Shown: positions 47,613-57,370, counted from the stretch's first letter. The stretch is 63,670 bases of DNA from Pseudoalteromonas sp. H71 (GCF_001468485.1 NZ_LODI01000001.1:179424-243093); one strand, 5' to 3'. Notes: generated by a model not told the origin, from the letters alone. Numbers and translations are program-made.

Positions 47613-47640
47613 ATAAGCAGCCATAAGGCTGCTTATTATA
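47613..47640 (+). terminator. Rho-independent terminator after LysR
   Basis: ATAAGCAGCC (47613-47622) pairs with GGCTGCTTAT (47627-47636) around ATAA, followed by a short T/A tract. Confidence 0.75.
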
Positions 47641-47703
47641 CAGTTCCACACTCATTTAATACTCAGCTAAGGTATTAATAGTGTGTTTATTCATAACTCA
47701 CTA

Positions 47704-47943
47704 TTAAGCTTTCAACAATTGGCAATATAACGCATCTTTTAATATTGCACGCTCTTGCTTTAATTTATGTAAAGCCTCATCGCCAATGGGCGCGTTATCT
47801 AGCTCAAGTGTTCTAATTTCTTTATCAAGCTCATGATAGCGCTTTGCATCGTTTCCAAACTCCGCATTAGTCGAACTTAACGCGATAATTTTTTCTTTAT
47901 ATGATGGAAATTCATTAATAAGTGAATGATCTTCGCCTAACAT
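47704..47943 (-). CDS. YdcH family (DUF465) small protein
   Basis: A 79-residue helical protein with the DUF465 pattern: EDHSLINEFPSYKEKIIALS, FGNDAKRYHELDKEIRTLE and HKLKQERAILKDALYCQL. These small coiled-coil proteins are of unknown function. AGGAG lies before the ATG. The enoyl-CoA hydratase gene stands upstream on the same strand with a 58-base gap. Confidence 0.85.
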   Translation of the reverse strand: MLGEDHSLINEFPSYKEKIIALSSTNAEFGNDAKRYHELDKEIRTLELDNAPIGDEALHKLKQERAILKDALYCQLLKA

Positions 47944-48001
47944 ACTAACTCCTATCTATTGTAATTAAGTATGACTTTAATCAATTTGACTGTATGAGTT
48001 A

Positions 48002-48847
48002 TTACTTTATCTCCTGGACCTTCATCACTAACTCATTCCAGTTACGTTGGTTTTCAATGTCGTGCTCTAAGCCTTGTTCATCCGCGGCCGCAAAACGCTT
48101 AATTGCTGGTGTTTTGCTAGTTGCTTGATATAGCCAGTACGCCTCAGCCTTAAGTGCTTCATCAATTGGTTTATCTATTGATTCATAAACAGCTTGCTTA
48201 CATGCGTTAATTGATTCTGCAGGAAATTGTGCAATTCGCTTTGCTAGGGTATCAACATAAGGGCCAATTTCATCTGGCTCTAGAGTTTTGTTAATTGTGC
48301 CATATGCTTGCGCTTCATCAGCATCAAAGTCACGTGCACTTAATATAATTTCAAGTGCTCTACCTAACCCTGCTTGGCGTGCCATACGTGATGCACCACC
48401 GCCACAAGGTAAAATCCCCATACCCACTTCCATTTGCATAAACTTAAATTTACCACGAGCTGCAAAACGCATATCCATAGCAAGTGCAAGTTCATGGCCG
48501 CCCCCGCGTGCAAACCCTTCTAGTTTTGCAATAGTTGCTTGAGGTACTTTACTAATGCGCTCACAAACAGATTGCAAGTCAAGTAACTTAACATCATCGC
48601 GTGACAACGCTTCTTGAGACATATCTTTAAGTAACTCAGTGTCATAGTGGCAAACCCAAATCTCTGGATTTGCAGATTGAAACACAACCACTTTTGTACT
48701 GCGGTCACGCTCCAATCTCATAGCTAAGCTGTTGAGCTCTGCAAGCATGGTGAACCCTTGCACATTTACTGTTCCATAATCGAATGTTACGGTGAGTACG
48801 CCCTCTTCTTGCGCTGTTGTGAACGTTTTATACCCTTAATACTTCAT
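48002..48847 (-). pseudogene. Enoyl-CoA hydratase/isomerase family gene with TAA at codon 4
   Basis: A GAGGA ribosome binding site and ATG (48845-48847) are followed by MKY and then TAA at 48836-48838; the same frame goes on with GYKTFTTAQEEGVLTVTFDY, the usual N-terminal beta strand of the crotonase fold, and stays open to 48002. The body is typical: FVFQSANPEIWVCHYDTE-like core, VCERISKVPQATIAKLEGFARGGGHELALAMDMRFAA and VGMGILPCGGGASRMARQAG. The stop is probably a recent TAC/TAT to TAA change or a sequencing error. Restart at the GTG (48763, MQGFTMLAEL) would give a 253-residue protein lacking the first strand. The oxyanion-hole Gly segment is kept, so the enzyme may have been active. Confidence 0.75.
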
Positions 48848-49108
48848 AATAAATTCCTCTAAAATTATCTGTTGTTATGTAAACTCAGTAACACCGCATA
48901 TGCTTGCCAATTGAGTGATTTACAGTCTAGATTACTTTTAAATAATTTATTATTGCTAAATTTAAACAATCAGTTTACACATTTTATTAATAATAAGTTT
49001 AATTTAACTAAAGTAGGCGCTCTTTTATTGTTATTGATGCAGTAAAAAAGAGCAGGAAGAAGGAGGTATTGGTAGGTAAAATTTAGTGTGAGTAAATTTA
49101 AAAAGCAA
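48848..49108. other. Intergenic region, no feature seen
   Basis: About 260 AT-rich bases before the terminator. The promoter of the enoyl-CoA hydratase gene lies in the left part. No open frame or RNA gene is supported. Confidence 0.4.
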
Positions 49109-49128
49109 AAGGCCACAAGTGTGGCCTT
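49109..49128 (-). terminator. Rho-independent terminator of the large lipoprotein gene
   Basis: AAGGCCACA (49109-49117) pairs with TGTGGCCTT (49120-49128). On the minus strand a T-rich run (TTTTGCTTTT) follows. Confidence 0.85.
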
Positions 49129-49151
49129 ATAAAAGTAACTTAACGCAAAGC

Positions 49152-50444
49152 CTAATATATTTCAGCACTTACAAATGTATACACGTAGTTGCTAAACTCT
49201 GGCTTAGTTAAATGCCCACCTTCAGAAATCGTGTCTAAAAGTTTTGTATAACTGTTTGCATCGGTTGCATTTCCAGCATAACCATAAAGTAATACCGTTA
49301 ACTCTTCTAAAATAACCTCGTCGGTAGGTTCAGGGAATACACTACCAAAAGATAGATCTGGAATTTGACCACTTATGCCCGCTTTTATTGTCCAATCAAA
49401 TCGGCTTTCTGCTGCATCATCAACTAAAAAGCTGTAACCCCATATTGTGCGAGCAAATCGGTTGTCAACATTACCAAAGTCAAAGCTTGAATCACTGTTT
49501 TCAGTAAATTGAAGTAAACTAAACCCTAAATCATCAGTAACGCTCGGAAACGTGGTCAGCTGATAATCACCATTACTATCTATTGCGCTTCGGGCATAGC
49601 TTTGAATCTCAATGTCAACACCATCTACATTCATAAGGTCTGACATAAAATCAAGCTGCACATAAAAATTATGCTCAGTCACTGTTGGGAATACAAAAAG
49701 CGTGCTTGATATATCAGAGCCACTATATTGAACAAACCTATACGTATTATCCGCTTCTATGTAACCTCGAGTACTAGCATAATCAGCATCGGCATCTAAT
49801 TGAACTGGAACTTCAACACCGTCATGAATAAAATCTTCATCTGTTAGGGTGATAACTGATGAGTTAACCGGTATATCAATAACGGCAGCTTTCGCATCAA
49901 CTGAGTACCTAGAAAGCGCCGTTAAATAAAGCTTGTTATCATTCGGGCAAATATTTACAGACCCTGAAACTTCATTACCTTGTGATTGATATATTGTGTA
50001 ATCAGACGCAATCGTGCTTAGCGCTGTTGTATCAACATTATATTCAGTACATCCACAATCACCTGTGAAGTCATTAAAATAAAAGGTGCCTAAATTAGTT
50101 CTATTTTCAATATCAAGCTCTGTGATAATTTGCTTATAACCGCCGTCTTCTTCATCAAACACATCACCTAGTACTGATACATGTTTGGTACCTGAGGGTA
50201 ACTCACCTGAAAATTTACCTTCTGCATCGGTTTTAACAGAACCGATAGCATCGCCATCATCACTATGAAAAACAACATCTGCTTGATACGCTGAATCAGC
50301 CCCGCATTCGCGTGTTAATGTTTGTAAGGCAATAGTTTGAAGTTGAACTGTGCTGCCAGAGCTACTTTCTGATGAAGAGCCACCACATGCGCTAAGCGTT
50401 AAAGAAAGTGTAATAGCAAGCGGGGTAAGTATAAATTTATTCAT
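49152..50444 (-). CDS. Large lipoprotein of unknown function
   Basis: A 430-residue lipoprotein: MNKFILTPLAITLSLTLSAC with lipobox LSAC, then a Ser/Gly linker (GGSSSESSSGS). The mature part is acidic and beta-rich, with a Cys cluster in the first third (ECGADSAYQADVVF; FTGDCGCTEYNV; NICPNDNK) and a carboxypeptidase-regulatory-like strand set (HSDDGDAIGSVKTDAEGKFS), which resembles a CarboxypepD_reg fold. I do not recognise the whole. The ATG at 50444 is the natural start of the signal peptide; an in-frame ATG upstream adds ten residues. It is a lone gene. Confidence 0.7.
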   Translation of the reverse strand: MNKFILTPLAITLSLTLSACGGSSSESSSGSTVQLQTIALQTLTRECGADSAYQADVVFHSDDGDAIGSVKTDAEGKFSGELPSGTKHVSVLGDVFDEEDGGYKQIITELDIENRTNLGTFYFNDFTGDCGCTEYNVDTTALSTIASDYTIYQSQGNEVSGSVNICPNDNKLYLTALSRYSVDAKAAVIDIPVNSSVITLTDEDFIHDGVEVPVQLDADADYASTRGYIEADNTYRFVQYSGSDISSTLFVFPTVTEHNFYVQLDFMSDLMNVDGVDIEIQSYARSAIDSNGDYQLTTFPSVTDDLGFSLLQFTENSDSSFDFGNVDNRFARTIWGYSFLVDDAAESRFDWTIKAGISGQIPDLSFGSVFPEPTDEVILEELTVLLYGYAGNATDANSYTKLLDTISEGGHLTKPEFSNYVYTFVSAEIY

Positions 50445-50726
50445 TTTAATTAGTCCGTTAAATTGGTCCACCTATCATTATCTCAACTTAAGCAAAACAA
50501 TAACAAGGTAACCACCACCAAAACGCTTACAAAATTGCAGCAGTTTGTAAACAAAGCACTGTTAAATACCTCACAAACAACGTTGTTCATCAAATTAACT
50601 CGCTTACTCGAGTGAATTTATTAAAAACTACACTACGCTTTATGTATTAAATAGCTAATAGCCGTTTACTTACTCAACCATTGCTTAGCCAAAATACTGA
50701 GATAAATACACTATAGGACTGACCTT

Positions 50727-52715
50727 ATGAATCGCTTACTTGGGCGACTATCTATTATTCAACTCTCTTTGCTGACCTCAATAATATTAATGGTTTTTAT
50801 TTTTATACTTTTAATACAAAACATCACAAATAAATGGCAAGAGTCGCAAACACTACAGCAAGATATAACGTTAATTAGCCTTCTCGATGCGCTTGAAAAA
50901 GTGGCACATAATCATGCTGTAGAGCGCGGTTTAACAGCAGGATTTTTAGGAAGTGGCTCAGACGCAGCAAAAAACAAAGTGCTCGCGCAACGCCAAAAAG
51001 CAGATGCTTCAATACAGCATTTAAAGTCGGTAAGTGCTCAACTCACTAAAAATTCTACAAAGGTCTCTAAAAATTTAAGTATTCTTTTTGATCTCAATGC
51101 TGAAAAAGCGGCATTACGCACTCAAGTTGATAATAAAGCAGCCCCTAGTGCATTCGCGTTTTACAGTAAACTAAACCAAATTTCACTTGATGTAGCGGCA
51201 AACCTGAGCAGCCAAATAAAGCACCCTGTGTTATCTAAAGATCTCAATATTGCTTTTTTACTTGCTCACTATAAAGAACGCTTAGGTCAAAACCGAGGAA
51301 AAATAAACGGCACTCTAGCTAAAAAGCAATTAACGAGTGTTACGCAGCAAAATATTGCCTTATACAATTCAGAAATAGATTTGCTCAATCAATACTTAAT
51401 AGCTAACTTACAAGGCCAACAATTGCAAAGCTTTAACAGTATTATACAAAGCGATGACTCACGTAAAATTAATGCAATAACAAATACATTACTCAGCACA
51501 AACTCCCCAAACTTTACGACCTTGCCGGCAGCGTCGGAGTGGTTTCCTATGGCAACACAGCAAATAACTCAAATTAAACAATTACTAGACACCCAATGGA
51601 ATACGGTTGATAAAGATGGCCTTGAATTAAAAGAAGCGGCCGATACAACGCTTACACTCACTATTGCCTACTTTTTAGTTACATTAGCTATCATAGCGTA
51701 CCTAAACTTTCATTTATTAAGTACCCTCAAAAAAGAGTTGAGCCAACTAACGTCACTATTACTTAAAGCCGAAAAAGGCGACCTAACAATAGACATAAGG
51801 CTTAAAAGTAAAGATGAACTCGGCGAAATATCAAATGCCATTCACAATACTATTTTCGCTTTTAAAGACCTATTATTAGGGCTCGACCATTCAATCAATT
51901 CAGGCTCTAAACTCAGCGATGATATGAGCAATGCAACCAAAACAGTACTTGATGATTCAAACAAAACATTGGCCATGGCGAGTAATATAGCCACCGCAAT
52001 AGAAGAAATGGCTACAACAAGCCGCGAAATAGCAGGCTCTGCCTCTGAAACACTCAGCTCGAGTGACGAGTTAAACAAACAAGCCAATCTATTGATTGAA
52101 GATAACAAACTTAGCCAAAGCTCTATTAGTGAGCTTGCTACAGGCATGTCTAATGTAGAGGAAGTAGTGAGTAAAATGGATCAGCAGGTAGCCAGCATAT
52201 CGTCCATTTTAGACTCAATTAGTAACATAGCCGAACAAACCAATTTACTTGCACTAAACGCCGCAATTGAAGCAGCTAGAGCCGGCGAACACGGCCGAGG
52301 GTTTGCCGTTGTTGCTGACGAGGTAAGAAGCCTTGCTGGAAACAGTAAAGAATCATCAGAAAAAATTTCGTCTTTGCTCGGAGAGTTACAGTCTATCAGC
52401 GACCAAGTAGTTAGATCTATTGTAGCAAGTACTAAATTATCAAAAGCCACTTTAGAGCGGTTTGATCAAGCAAGGACAGTGTCTGAGCAAGTACATGCAC
52501 AAAGTAAAGTACTCGAAAACTTAGCCATGAACGTATCATCAGCCGCAGAACAACAGTCGACAGTTGCGTCGAATATAGCAGTGGATGCTGCAAGCGTATT
52601 TGAATACGCAAATCACGAAGTTGAAGCCGCACGCAAGCAAGAAGTAATTTTTAATGAAATGCAACTTAATACTGCAACCCTACAACATACAATGAAAAAC
52701 TTTAAGTTTCAGTAG
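50727..52715 (+). CDS. Methyl-accepting chemotaxis protein with NIT sensor domain
   Basis: A 662-residue receptor. One N-terminal helix ([20 protein letters not shown]), a periplasmic NIT-type domain ([19 protein letters not shown] to [11 protein letters not shown]), a second helix ([21 protein letters not shown]), HAMP ([32 protein letters not shown]) and the MA domain with the conserved tip ([37 protein letters not shown]). NIT domains are linked to nitrate/nitrite sensing. AGGA lies before the ATG. It is a lone gene. Confidence 0.9.
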   Translation: MNRLLGRLSIIQLSLLTSIILMVFIFILLIQNITNKWQESQTLQQDITLISLLDALEKVAHNHAVERGLTAGFLGSGSDAAKNKVLAQRQKADASIQHLKSVSAQLTKNSTKVSKNLSILFDLNAEKAALRTQVDNKAAPSAFAFYSKLNQISLDVAANLSSQIKHPVLSKDLNIAFLLAHYKERLGQNRGKINGTLAKKQLTSVTQQNIALYNSEIDLLNQYLIANLQGQQLQSFNSIIQSDDSRKINAITNTLLSTNSPNFTTLPAASEWFPMATQQITQIKQLLDTQWNTVDKDGLELKEAADTTLTLTIAYFLVTLAIIAYLNFHLLSTLKKELSQLTSLLLKAEKGDLTIDIRLKSKDELGEISNAIHNTIFAFKDLLLGLDHSINSGSKLSDDMSNATKTVLDDSNKTLAMASNIATAIEEMATTSREIAGSASETLSSSDELNKQANLLIEDNKLSQSSISELATGMSNVEEVVSKMDQQVASISSILDSISNIAEQTNLLALNAAIEAARAGEHGRGFAVVADEVRSLAGNSKESSEKISSLLGELQSISDQVVRSIVASTKLSKATLERFDQARTVSEQVHAQSKVLENLAMNVSSAAEQQSTVASNIAVDAASVFEYANHEVEAARKQEVIFNEMQLNTATLQHTMKNFKFQ

Positions 52716-52744
52716 TTAATAACAAGCTTGTAAATACAACTAAA

Positions 52745-52783
52745 GGCCAATTGCTTAAGCAAAATAAACCAAAGCAATTGGCC
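52745..52783. terminator. Bidirectional hairpin between the MCP and kynureninase genes
   Basis: GGCCAATTGCTT (52745-52756) pairs with AAGCAATTGGCC (52772-52783). The loop is 15 bases. Confidence 0.65.
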
Positions 52784-52790
52784 AACTTTA

Positions 52791-54026
52791 TCAAGTTACT
52801 TTGCCCGGTAAGTTAAACCTTGGCTCGGCGTATAGCTTTGTTGTTACTACATCAACTAAAATATTCACTGCGTTCCATACATCTTCAAACGAGGTATACA
52901 AAGGCGTAAAACCAAACCGTAAAATGTTAGGCGCTCTAAAGTCAGCTATAACCCCTTTTTCTATTAATGCTTGGCAAATAGCGAATGCCTGGTTATGCGA
53001 AAAAGCCAATTGGCTTCCACGTTGGATTGAATCCTCAGTAGAGCATAAACGCAAATCAACCAAGCTAGCATGCGACTGCACAAGGGTAATAAACATATCG
53101 GCTAAAGCAATCGACTTAGCCCTCACATCACCTATTTTAACGTTTTCCCATACATCAAGCGCGGCATCTAACGCACTCATAGCAATAACACTTGGCGTAC
53201 CACATAAATACTGATTAATACTTTCTGGCCGCTCGTAATGGGCATTAAATGCAAATGGTTTTGCATGCCCCATCCAACCGCTTAATGGCTGTTTAACTGT
53301 ACTTTGGTGGCGCTTGGCAACATATAAAAAGGCAGGCGACCCTGGGCCACCATTTAAATATTTGTAGCCACAGCCTACTGCAAAATCAACGTTGCATTTA
53401 TCCAACTCAACCGGCAATGCACCTGCACTGTGCGCTAAATCCCATATCACTAAAATACCTTTTTGCTGAGCGAGCTTTGTTAGCTTTTGCATATTTAAAA
53501 GCTTACCGGTTCTAAAGTTAACTTGGGTAAGTAACAATACAGCGATGTCATCAGTTAAGTTTTGCTCAATACATTGCTCTTCAACTAATTTTAATTGGCA
53601 TAAATCAGTGCCTAATAAATCGCTTAAGCCTTGCACCATGTATAAATCGGTCGGAAAATTATCTTGCGTTGATAACACTTTACAACGACCCGTGTTTAAC
53701 ATAAGCGCGCTGCTTAAAAGCTTAAATAAGTTTATTGAAATCGAATCACAACAAATTACCTGGCCTTTTTCGGCACCAACTATGGGCGCTATTTTTTCGC
53801 CAACCTGCGTAGGTAAATCAATCCATTGGTGATCGTTCCAGCTTCTAATTAAATGACTCCCCCACTGATCGCTCACTACTGCCGCTACTCTGGTTTTAAC
53901 CCCTTTGGGTAAAGCTCCTAGCGAATTACCGTCTAAATAAATAGTATTTGCGGGTAAATCAAATTCATCACGCTTGCTTGCAAGTGCATCGGCTTTATCA
54001 AGCGCTACAATATCATCAAAATTCAT
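52791..54026 (-). CDS. kynU: Kynureninase
   Basis: A 411-residue PLP enzyme that cleaves kynurenine to anthranilate and alanine. The PLP Lys is K222 in VGCGYKYLNGGPGSPAF; other signatures are YLDGNSLGALP, RSWNDHQWIDLP, DSISINLFKLLSSALML, and WDLAHSAGALPVELD. The ATG overlaps the stop of the upstream lipoprotein hydrolase gene (ATGA), which points to coupled translation. Tryptophan dioxygenase is not in this window, so the rest of the pathway would be elsewhere. Confidence 0.94.
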   Translation of the reverse strand: MNFDDIVALDKADALASKRDEFDLPANTIYLDGNSLGALPKGVKTRVAAVVSDQWGSHLIRSWNDHQWIDLPTQVGEKIAPIVGAEKGQVICCDSISINLFKLLSSALMLNTGRCKVLSTQDNFPTDLYMVQGLSDLLGTDLCQLKLVEEQCIEQNLTDDIAVLLLTQVNFRTGKLLNMQKLTKLAQQKGILVIWDLAHSAGALPVELDKCNVDFAVGCGYKYLNGGPGSPAFLYVAKRHQSTVKQPLSGWMGHAKPFAFNAHYERPESINQYLCGTPSVIAMSALDAALDVWENVKIGDVRAKSIALADMFITLVQSHASLVDLRLCSTEDSIQRGSQLAFSHNQAFAICQALIEKGVIADFRAPNILRFGFTPLYTSFEDVWNAVNILVDVVTTKLYAEPRFNLPGKVT

Positions 54027-54865
54027 TTATCTATTCCGTTTAAATGTTCAACTAACGTGCTAAAAGCAGCAGAACCTGGGTGTATCCAATCAAAATGTCC
54101 CACCCCTTTGAGTAAATCTACCGGCCGATTAAGTTGCTCTAACTTATACGCCGGGACAATGCTGTCATTCGCACCTTGTAAAATTATGCTTTGCGCATGC
54201 AAGGGTTGCTCGCTTGGGTTGGCCTGAGTGTATTGTTCGGGCTTATCGCTTGGCATACCTTGCATAAAATCTTTAGCTACTTTTTGACAACTATTAGTAC
54301 CTGCCGCGTAGGCTTTAATATCGGTAATGGGAGCAAGGCCAATGACGCCTTTTAATTCACTTATTTTTCCACCTGCAAGTAACGCTAAATGCCCACCAGC
54401 CGAGTGCCCCACAACAACAGCATTATTAAGTTTAAACTCACCACTATTGTAAGTACTTGATGCTAAAATACCGGTTTTTATATCGTTAAATGTAACAGGC
54501 CAACCGCCACCGCTTTCGCCGCTTCGGCGATATTCCACCGACCATACATTAAACCCTGCCTGTGCCAAGCCCGTACTTAACGCATAAGTATGTTTTATGT
54601 CGTATGCACTTAACCAACAACCACCATGCAGTAATACCACCAACGGCTTTGATTTAGTTTGTTCAGCATGCGTGGCTCGCCAAAGTAATACAAATTGTGA
54701 TTCGTCACTGCCATAGTGTATTTTTTCGTTAGCATTTGCAAAACCGAGCGACGCCACTTTGGAATACGCAACATTGTTTTCAACAACAGGAAACTCAATG
54801 TTGTTGGTAGTCGTACACCCACTTAAAATCCACATACCTAAAAGTAAAACAACCGTATTTTTCAC
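54023..54865 (-). CDS. Lipoprotein alpha/beta hydrolase, possible kynurenine formamidase
   Basis: A 280-residue protein with a lipobox LSGC (C17) and the alpha/beta hydrolase fold: oxyanion HGGCWLSAYDIKHTYALS, nucleophile S155 in VVVGHSAGGHLALLAG, acid in ILQGANDSIVPAYKLEQ, and base in GVGHFDWIHPG. HGG(C/Y)W with GHSAGGH is typical of the esterase-type formamidases that open N-formylkynurenine. The gene overlaps kynU by four bases. A formamidase role would make sense, yet a lipoprotein would act outside the cytoplasm, where the substrate is not expected. The substrate therefore needs proof. Confidence 0.75.
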   Translation of the reverse strand: MKNTVVLLLGMWILSGCTTTNNIEFPVVENNVAYSKVASLGFANANEKIHYGSDESQFVLLWRATHAEQTKSKPLVVLLHGGCWLSAYDIKHTYALSTGLAQAGFNVWSVEYRRSGESGGGWPVTFNDIKTGILASSTYNSGEFKLNNAVVVGHSAGGHLALLAGGKISELKGVIGLAPITDIKAYAAGTNSCQKVAKDFMQGMPSDKPEQYTQANPSEQPLHAQSIILQGANDSIVPAYKLEQLNRPVDLLKGVGHFDWIHPGSAAFSTLVEHLNGIDK

Positions 54866-55035
54866 AACACAACTTCCTTTTTAAATCTTAAAAATAGCAT
54901 CTTGCGCCTATTAAACTGCAAGCCTACTTGTACGTATCACTTGCATCATCACGTCACTTAGTTATTAATTAATAACACTTTAGTAACTGCAATTATTATT
55001 GTTATACACAAACTGGGCGTAATAAATTGACTCCT

Positions 55036-55140
55036 ATGCTTACGTATTTAACCAAACGCTATAAAACCCTCGCCAAGTTAACCATGCTAAAAGCGACGAG
55101 TAAAGTTACTGCGTTTAAGCTTATGTTTATTAGAAAATAA
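55036..55140 (+). CDS. Possible 34-residue small basic protein
   Basis: An open frame of 34 codons, starting MLTYLTKRYKTLAKLT and ending KLMFIRK, with Lys/Arg-rich and hydrophobic residues mixed. There is no convincing ribosome binding site. It lies in the 366-base gap between the hydrolase and the next gene. It may be real or chance. Confidence 0.25.
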   Translation: MLTYLTKRYKTLAKLTMLKATSKVTAFKLMFIRK

Positions 55141-55231
55141 CTATTAACTTAGCTTTAAGGTGTTGGGCACTAAAAGCTGATGTATAATGACCCACTCTGG
55201 CTATTATTATGCCCTCAAGTGGAACACTAGA

Positions 55232-55540
55232 ATGAAAAAACTATCTAAAGTACAAGAAAAACAACAAGCGCTTGTGCTTAACGTTGCCGATAAAATAGAA
55301 GAGCAAGGCCGCGCTGAACTACCCGGTATGCTGCAATGTTGGTTTGACGTGGAGTATCACTTATTTCCGGGCTCGTTACTTATGTGCTTTCAGTTTGAAA
55401 ACCAACAAGCCCTTGATGCCGCAGAGCCCAACATATTAAAATGGCAAAAACGATTAAGCGGCGCCATGCTTAAAAAAGGCGTTATTTTAAAAGACATGCG
55501 CAAACACCTAAAATTCACATTAAATGGCCCAGAAGACTAA
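55232..55540 (+). CDS. Small conserved protein of unknown function
   Basis: A 102-residue soluble protein beginning MKKLSKVQEKQQALVLNVAD and containing GMLQCWFDVEYHLFPGSLLMCFQF. No family I can name. I place the start at the ATG at 55232, since the upstream part (from 55187) does not look like a conserved protein. GTGGA is a weak binding site. It converges with acpH. Confidence 0.6.
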   Translation: MKKLSKVQEKQQALVLNVADKIEEQGRAELPGMLQCWFDVEYHLFPGSLLMCFQFENQQALDAAEPNILKWQKRLSGAMLKKGVILKDMRKHLKFTLNGPED

Positions 55541-55581
55541 ACGCGTTAGCAAAAAATCGCCGAATATTTACTAACAAAGAT

Positions 55582-56169
55582 TTAAATCTCCTCTGCATTA
55601 AACTCTGTTACATGCGTTATTAATTGTGGAAAAAACGCTAAAAAAGCCTCATCCAACTGGTAGTAATGGCGTTTTATATCTTGGGCAGCGCCAGCAAATT
55701 GGTTGGCAAAGCGAATACGATTAGCAATGTTGTCTAGCGCAGTCCCCACACCATTAATAGTTTCGTAATCTTTAAACCAATCGTTTTTAGTCATGCTAGT
55801 AACTACGCGCTGCATACGCGGTGGCATGTGCGCCAACCGCTGATTTAAAAGCCCAAAACTGTTACGTTTAAAATCACTCAAAGGTTGCTCGCTAAACTGC
55901 TGCCAATGCGTAATTAAAAAGTGATCAAACACCACATCTATTGCCACGCCTGCAAAGCGCCTTCGCGCTGGCGAAAAATACTGTTTAGCCTCTTTAACAA
56001 CGGGGTGTGCATCTGTGAACTTATCAACTAGATAGTGATTATTTAACGCATTTTTTACAGGCTCTGACAGCTGTGCCACATGCCTATGGCCGCCAAAATC
56101 GCCTAGTAAATTTCCAAAGTGGGAGTCAGCCGTTGGCTTTGCAAAATAAAGGTGAGCTAAATAATTCAA
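55582..56169 (-). CDS. acpH: Acyl carrier protein phosphodiesterase
   Basis: A 195-residue protein that removes the phosphopantetheine arm from acyl carrier protein. It starts MNYLAHLYFAKPTADSHFGNLLGDF, the AcpH pattern, and has the His/Asp-rich metal-binding segments typical of the family: NNHYLVDKFTDAHPVV and VAIDVVFDHFLITHW. The start codon is TTG at 56169, supported by the fact that AcpH proteins begin MN(F/Y)LAHL and by GAGAA upstream. It is a lone gene. Confidence 0.9.
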   Translation of the reverse strand: MNYLAHLYFAKPTADSHFGNLLGDFGGHRHVAQLSEPVKNALNNHYLVDKFTDAHPVVKEAKQYFSPARRRFAGVAIDVVFDHFLITHWQQFSEQPLSDFKRNSFGLLNQRLAHMPPRMQRVVTSMTKNDWFKDYETINGVGTALDNIANRIRFANQFAGAAQDIKRHYYQLDEAFLAFFPQLITHVTEFNAEEI

Positions 56170-56267
56170 TGTGTTCTCAAGTTTATTACTCTGTTTAAAT
56201 AGTAACTTAGGGATCTAACATATACTATGCTTCGTATAGATTTAGTCTAATTATGAAGTTGAGCAAC

Positions 56268-56744
56268 ATGGAAAATATATTTCAAACTAGCCGTTTTTTA
56301 GTTGTCATTGCGGTTATCACCGCAGCAGTATCATCGCTCCTTGTTTATGTTTCATGCGTTAATATTGTTTTTAATATAGTGGTTTCAACCATTCTCGACC
56401 TGCCCGACTCAGCCAAAGCAGGTAAAGCCCTCATAGTTGAACTACTTAAAATACTCGATTTACTATTAATAGGCATTACCTTGCAAGTTATAGCCATTAG
56501 CTTATACCGCTTGTTTATATCGCCTGCTAAATCAAAAGAAAGTAAATTTTTAGCCGCTTTTAAGATTAAAGACTTTCATGATTTAAAAATAACTCTCGTA
56601 CAAGTCACCTCTGTTGTACTCGTTATATTATTTTTAGAACATGCAGTGGAATTTGGCGGCACAATAGAAACCCTGTACCTAGGAATAGCCATTGCCATTG
56701 TTATAGCCGCATCAACATTTGCATGGCGCTCAATGAAAGATTAA
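56268..56744 (+). CDS. YqhA/UPF0114 family membrane protein
   Basis: A 158-residue membrane protein with about four helices: RFLVVIAVITAAVSSLLVYVS, KILDLLLIGITLQVIAISLYRLF, and TLVQVTSVVLVILFLEHAVEF. The segments LVELLKILDLLLIGITLQVIAISLYRLFI and FKIKDFHDLKITLVQVTSVVLVI are typical of UPF0114. The function is unknown. The first in-frame ATG (56253) has no ribosome binding site, so the ATG at 56268 is used. Confidence 0.78.
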   Translation: MENIFQTSRFLVVIAVITAAVSSLLVYVSCVNIVFNIVVSTILDLPDSAKAGKALIVELLKILDLLLIGITLQVIAISLYRLFISPAKSKESKFLAAFKIKDFHDLKITLVQVTSVVLVILFLEHAVEFGGTIETLYLGIAIAIVIAASTFAWRSMKD

Positions 56745-56943
56745 CCAAAAAAGTGTTAAAAACGCTTCGTGGTTAGTCAAATTAAAAATGAATACAAAGC
56801 TCAGCCTCATGGTTTTATATTTAAAATAGCGGCTTAATTAGGGCTTTGTCACCTTTCGGTATGTAACTTGCTGTTACTCATATTCTTACTTTAAAAATTA
56901 AACATAAATAACCCCTATTGATATGTATTAAAAGGAGAACATT

Positions 56944-57189
56944 ATGAGTAATAAACAACTAATTACGACGATAGGTATAGGCTTGGCCGCAGCTTCTGCT
57001 GGTATGTTAACAAGGAAAACTTTACAAAAATCGTGGGAAAAGGTTACCAACGAGCCCGCCCCAAAAGACAAGCCAAGTGAAAATACAGAGATCAAAGAAG
57101 CCGTAACATGGGCAGTCGTCTCAGGTATTGGAGCGGGCGTTGCAAGAATGGCCGTACGTTACTTACTCGACAAGCGCCAATCTAAGTAG
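56944..57189 (+). CDS. DUF4235-like small membrane protein
   Basis: An 81-residue protein with two hydrophobic segments: LITTIGIGLAAASAGMLTRKTLQKSWEKVTNEPAP, then a Pro/Glu-rich stretch, then AVTWAVVSGIGAGVARMAVRYLLDKR. This matches the DUF4235 layout. The function is unknown. AAAGGAGA lies before the ATG. Confidence 0.78.
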   Translation: MSNKQLITTIGIGLAAASAGMLTRKTLQKSWEKVTNEPAPKDKPSENTEIKEAVTWAVVSGIGAGVARMAVRYLLDKRQSK

Positions 57190-57232
57190 GCTAATAATAA
57201 AGCCTCTTGTCATTTGTTACAGGAGGTTTAAC

Positions 57233-57370
57233 CTACCTATCATTTACCCAGCCAATAATTCCCCAAAACAATACCGTTATGAATATGTAAGCGTATTCCT
57301 GCAATAGACCATGTACGATTCCCCATCTAACTATTAAAACCAGAGCAAAAGGCAATACATTTTTAAGCAC
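57233..57370 (-). CDS. Possible 45-residue small membrane protein
   Basis: A minus-strand open frame from a GTG at 57370 to TAG at 57233. The translation starts MLKNVLPFALVLIVRWGIVH and ends FITVLFWGIIGWVNDR. It has two hydrophobic segments around a charged turn (GLLQEYAY), a composition typical of genuine small membrane proteins. No ribosome binding site is clear, and an in-frame TGA lies just upstream. It fills most of the 320-base gap between two plus-strand genes. Confidence 0.42.
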   Translation of the reverse strand: MLKNVLPFALVLIVRWGIVHGLLQEYAYIFITVLFWGIIGWVNDR

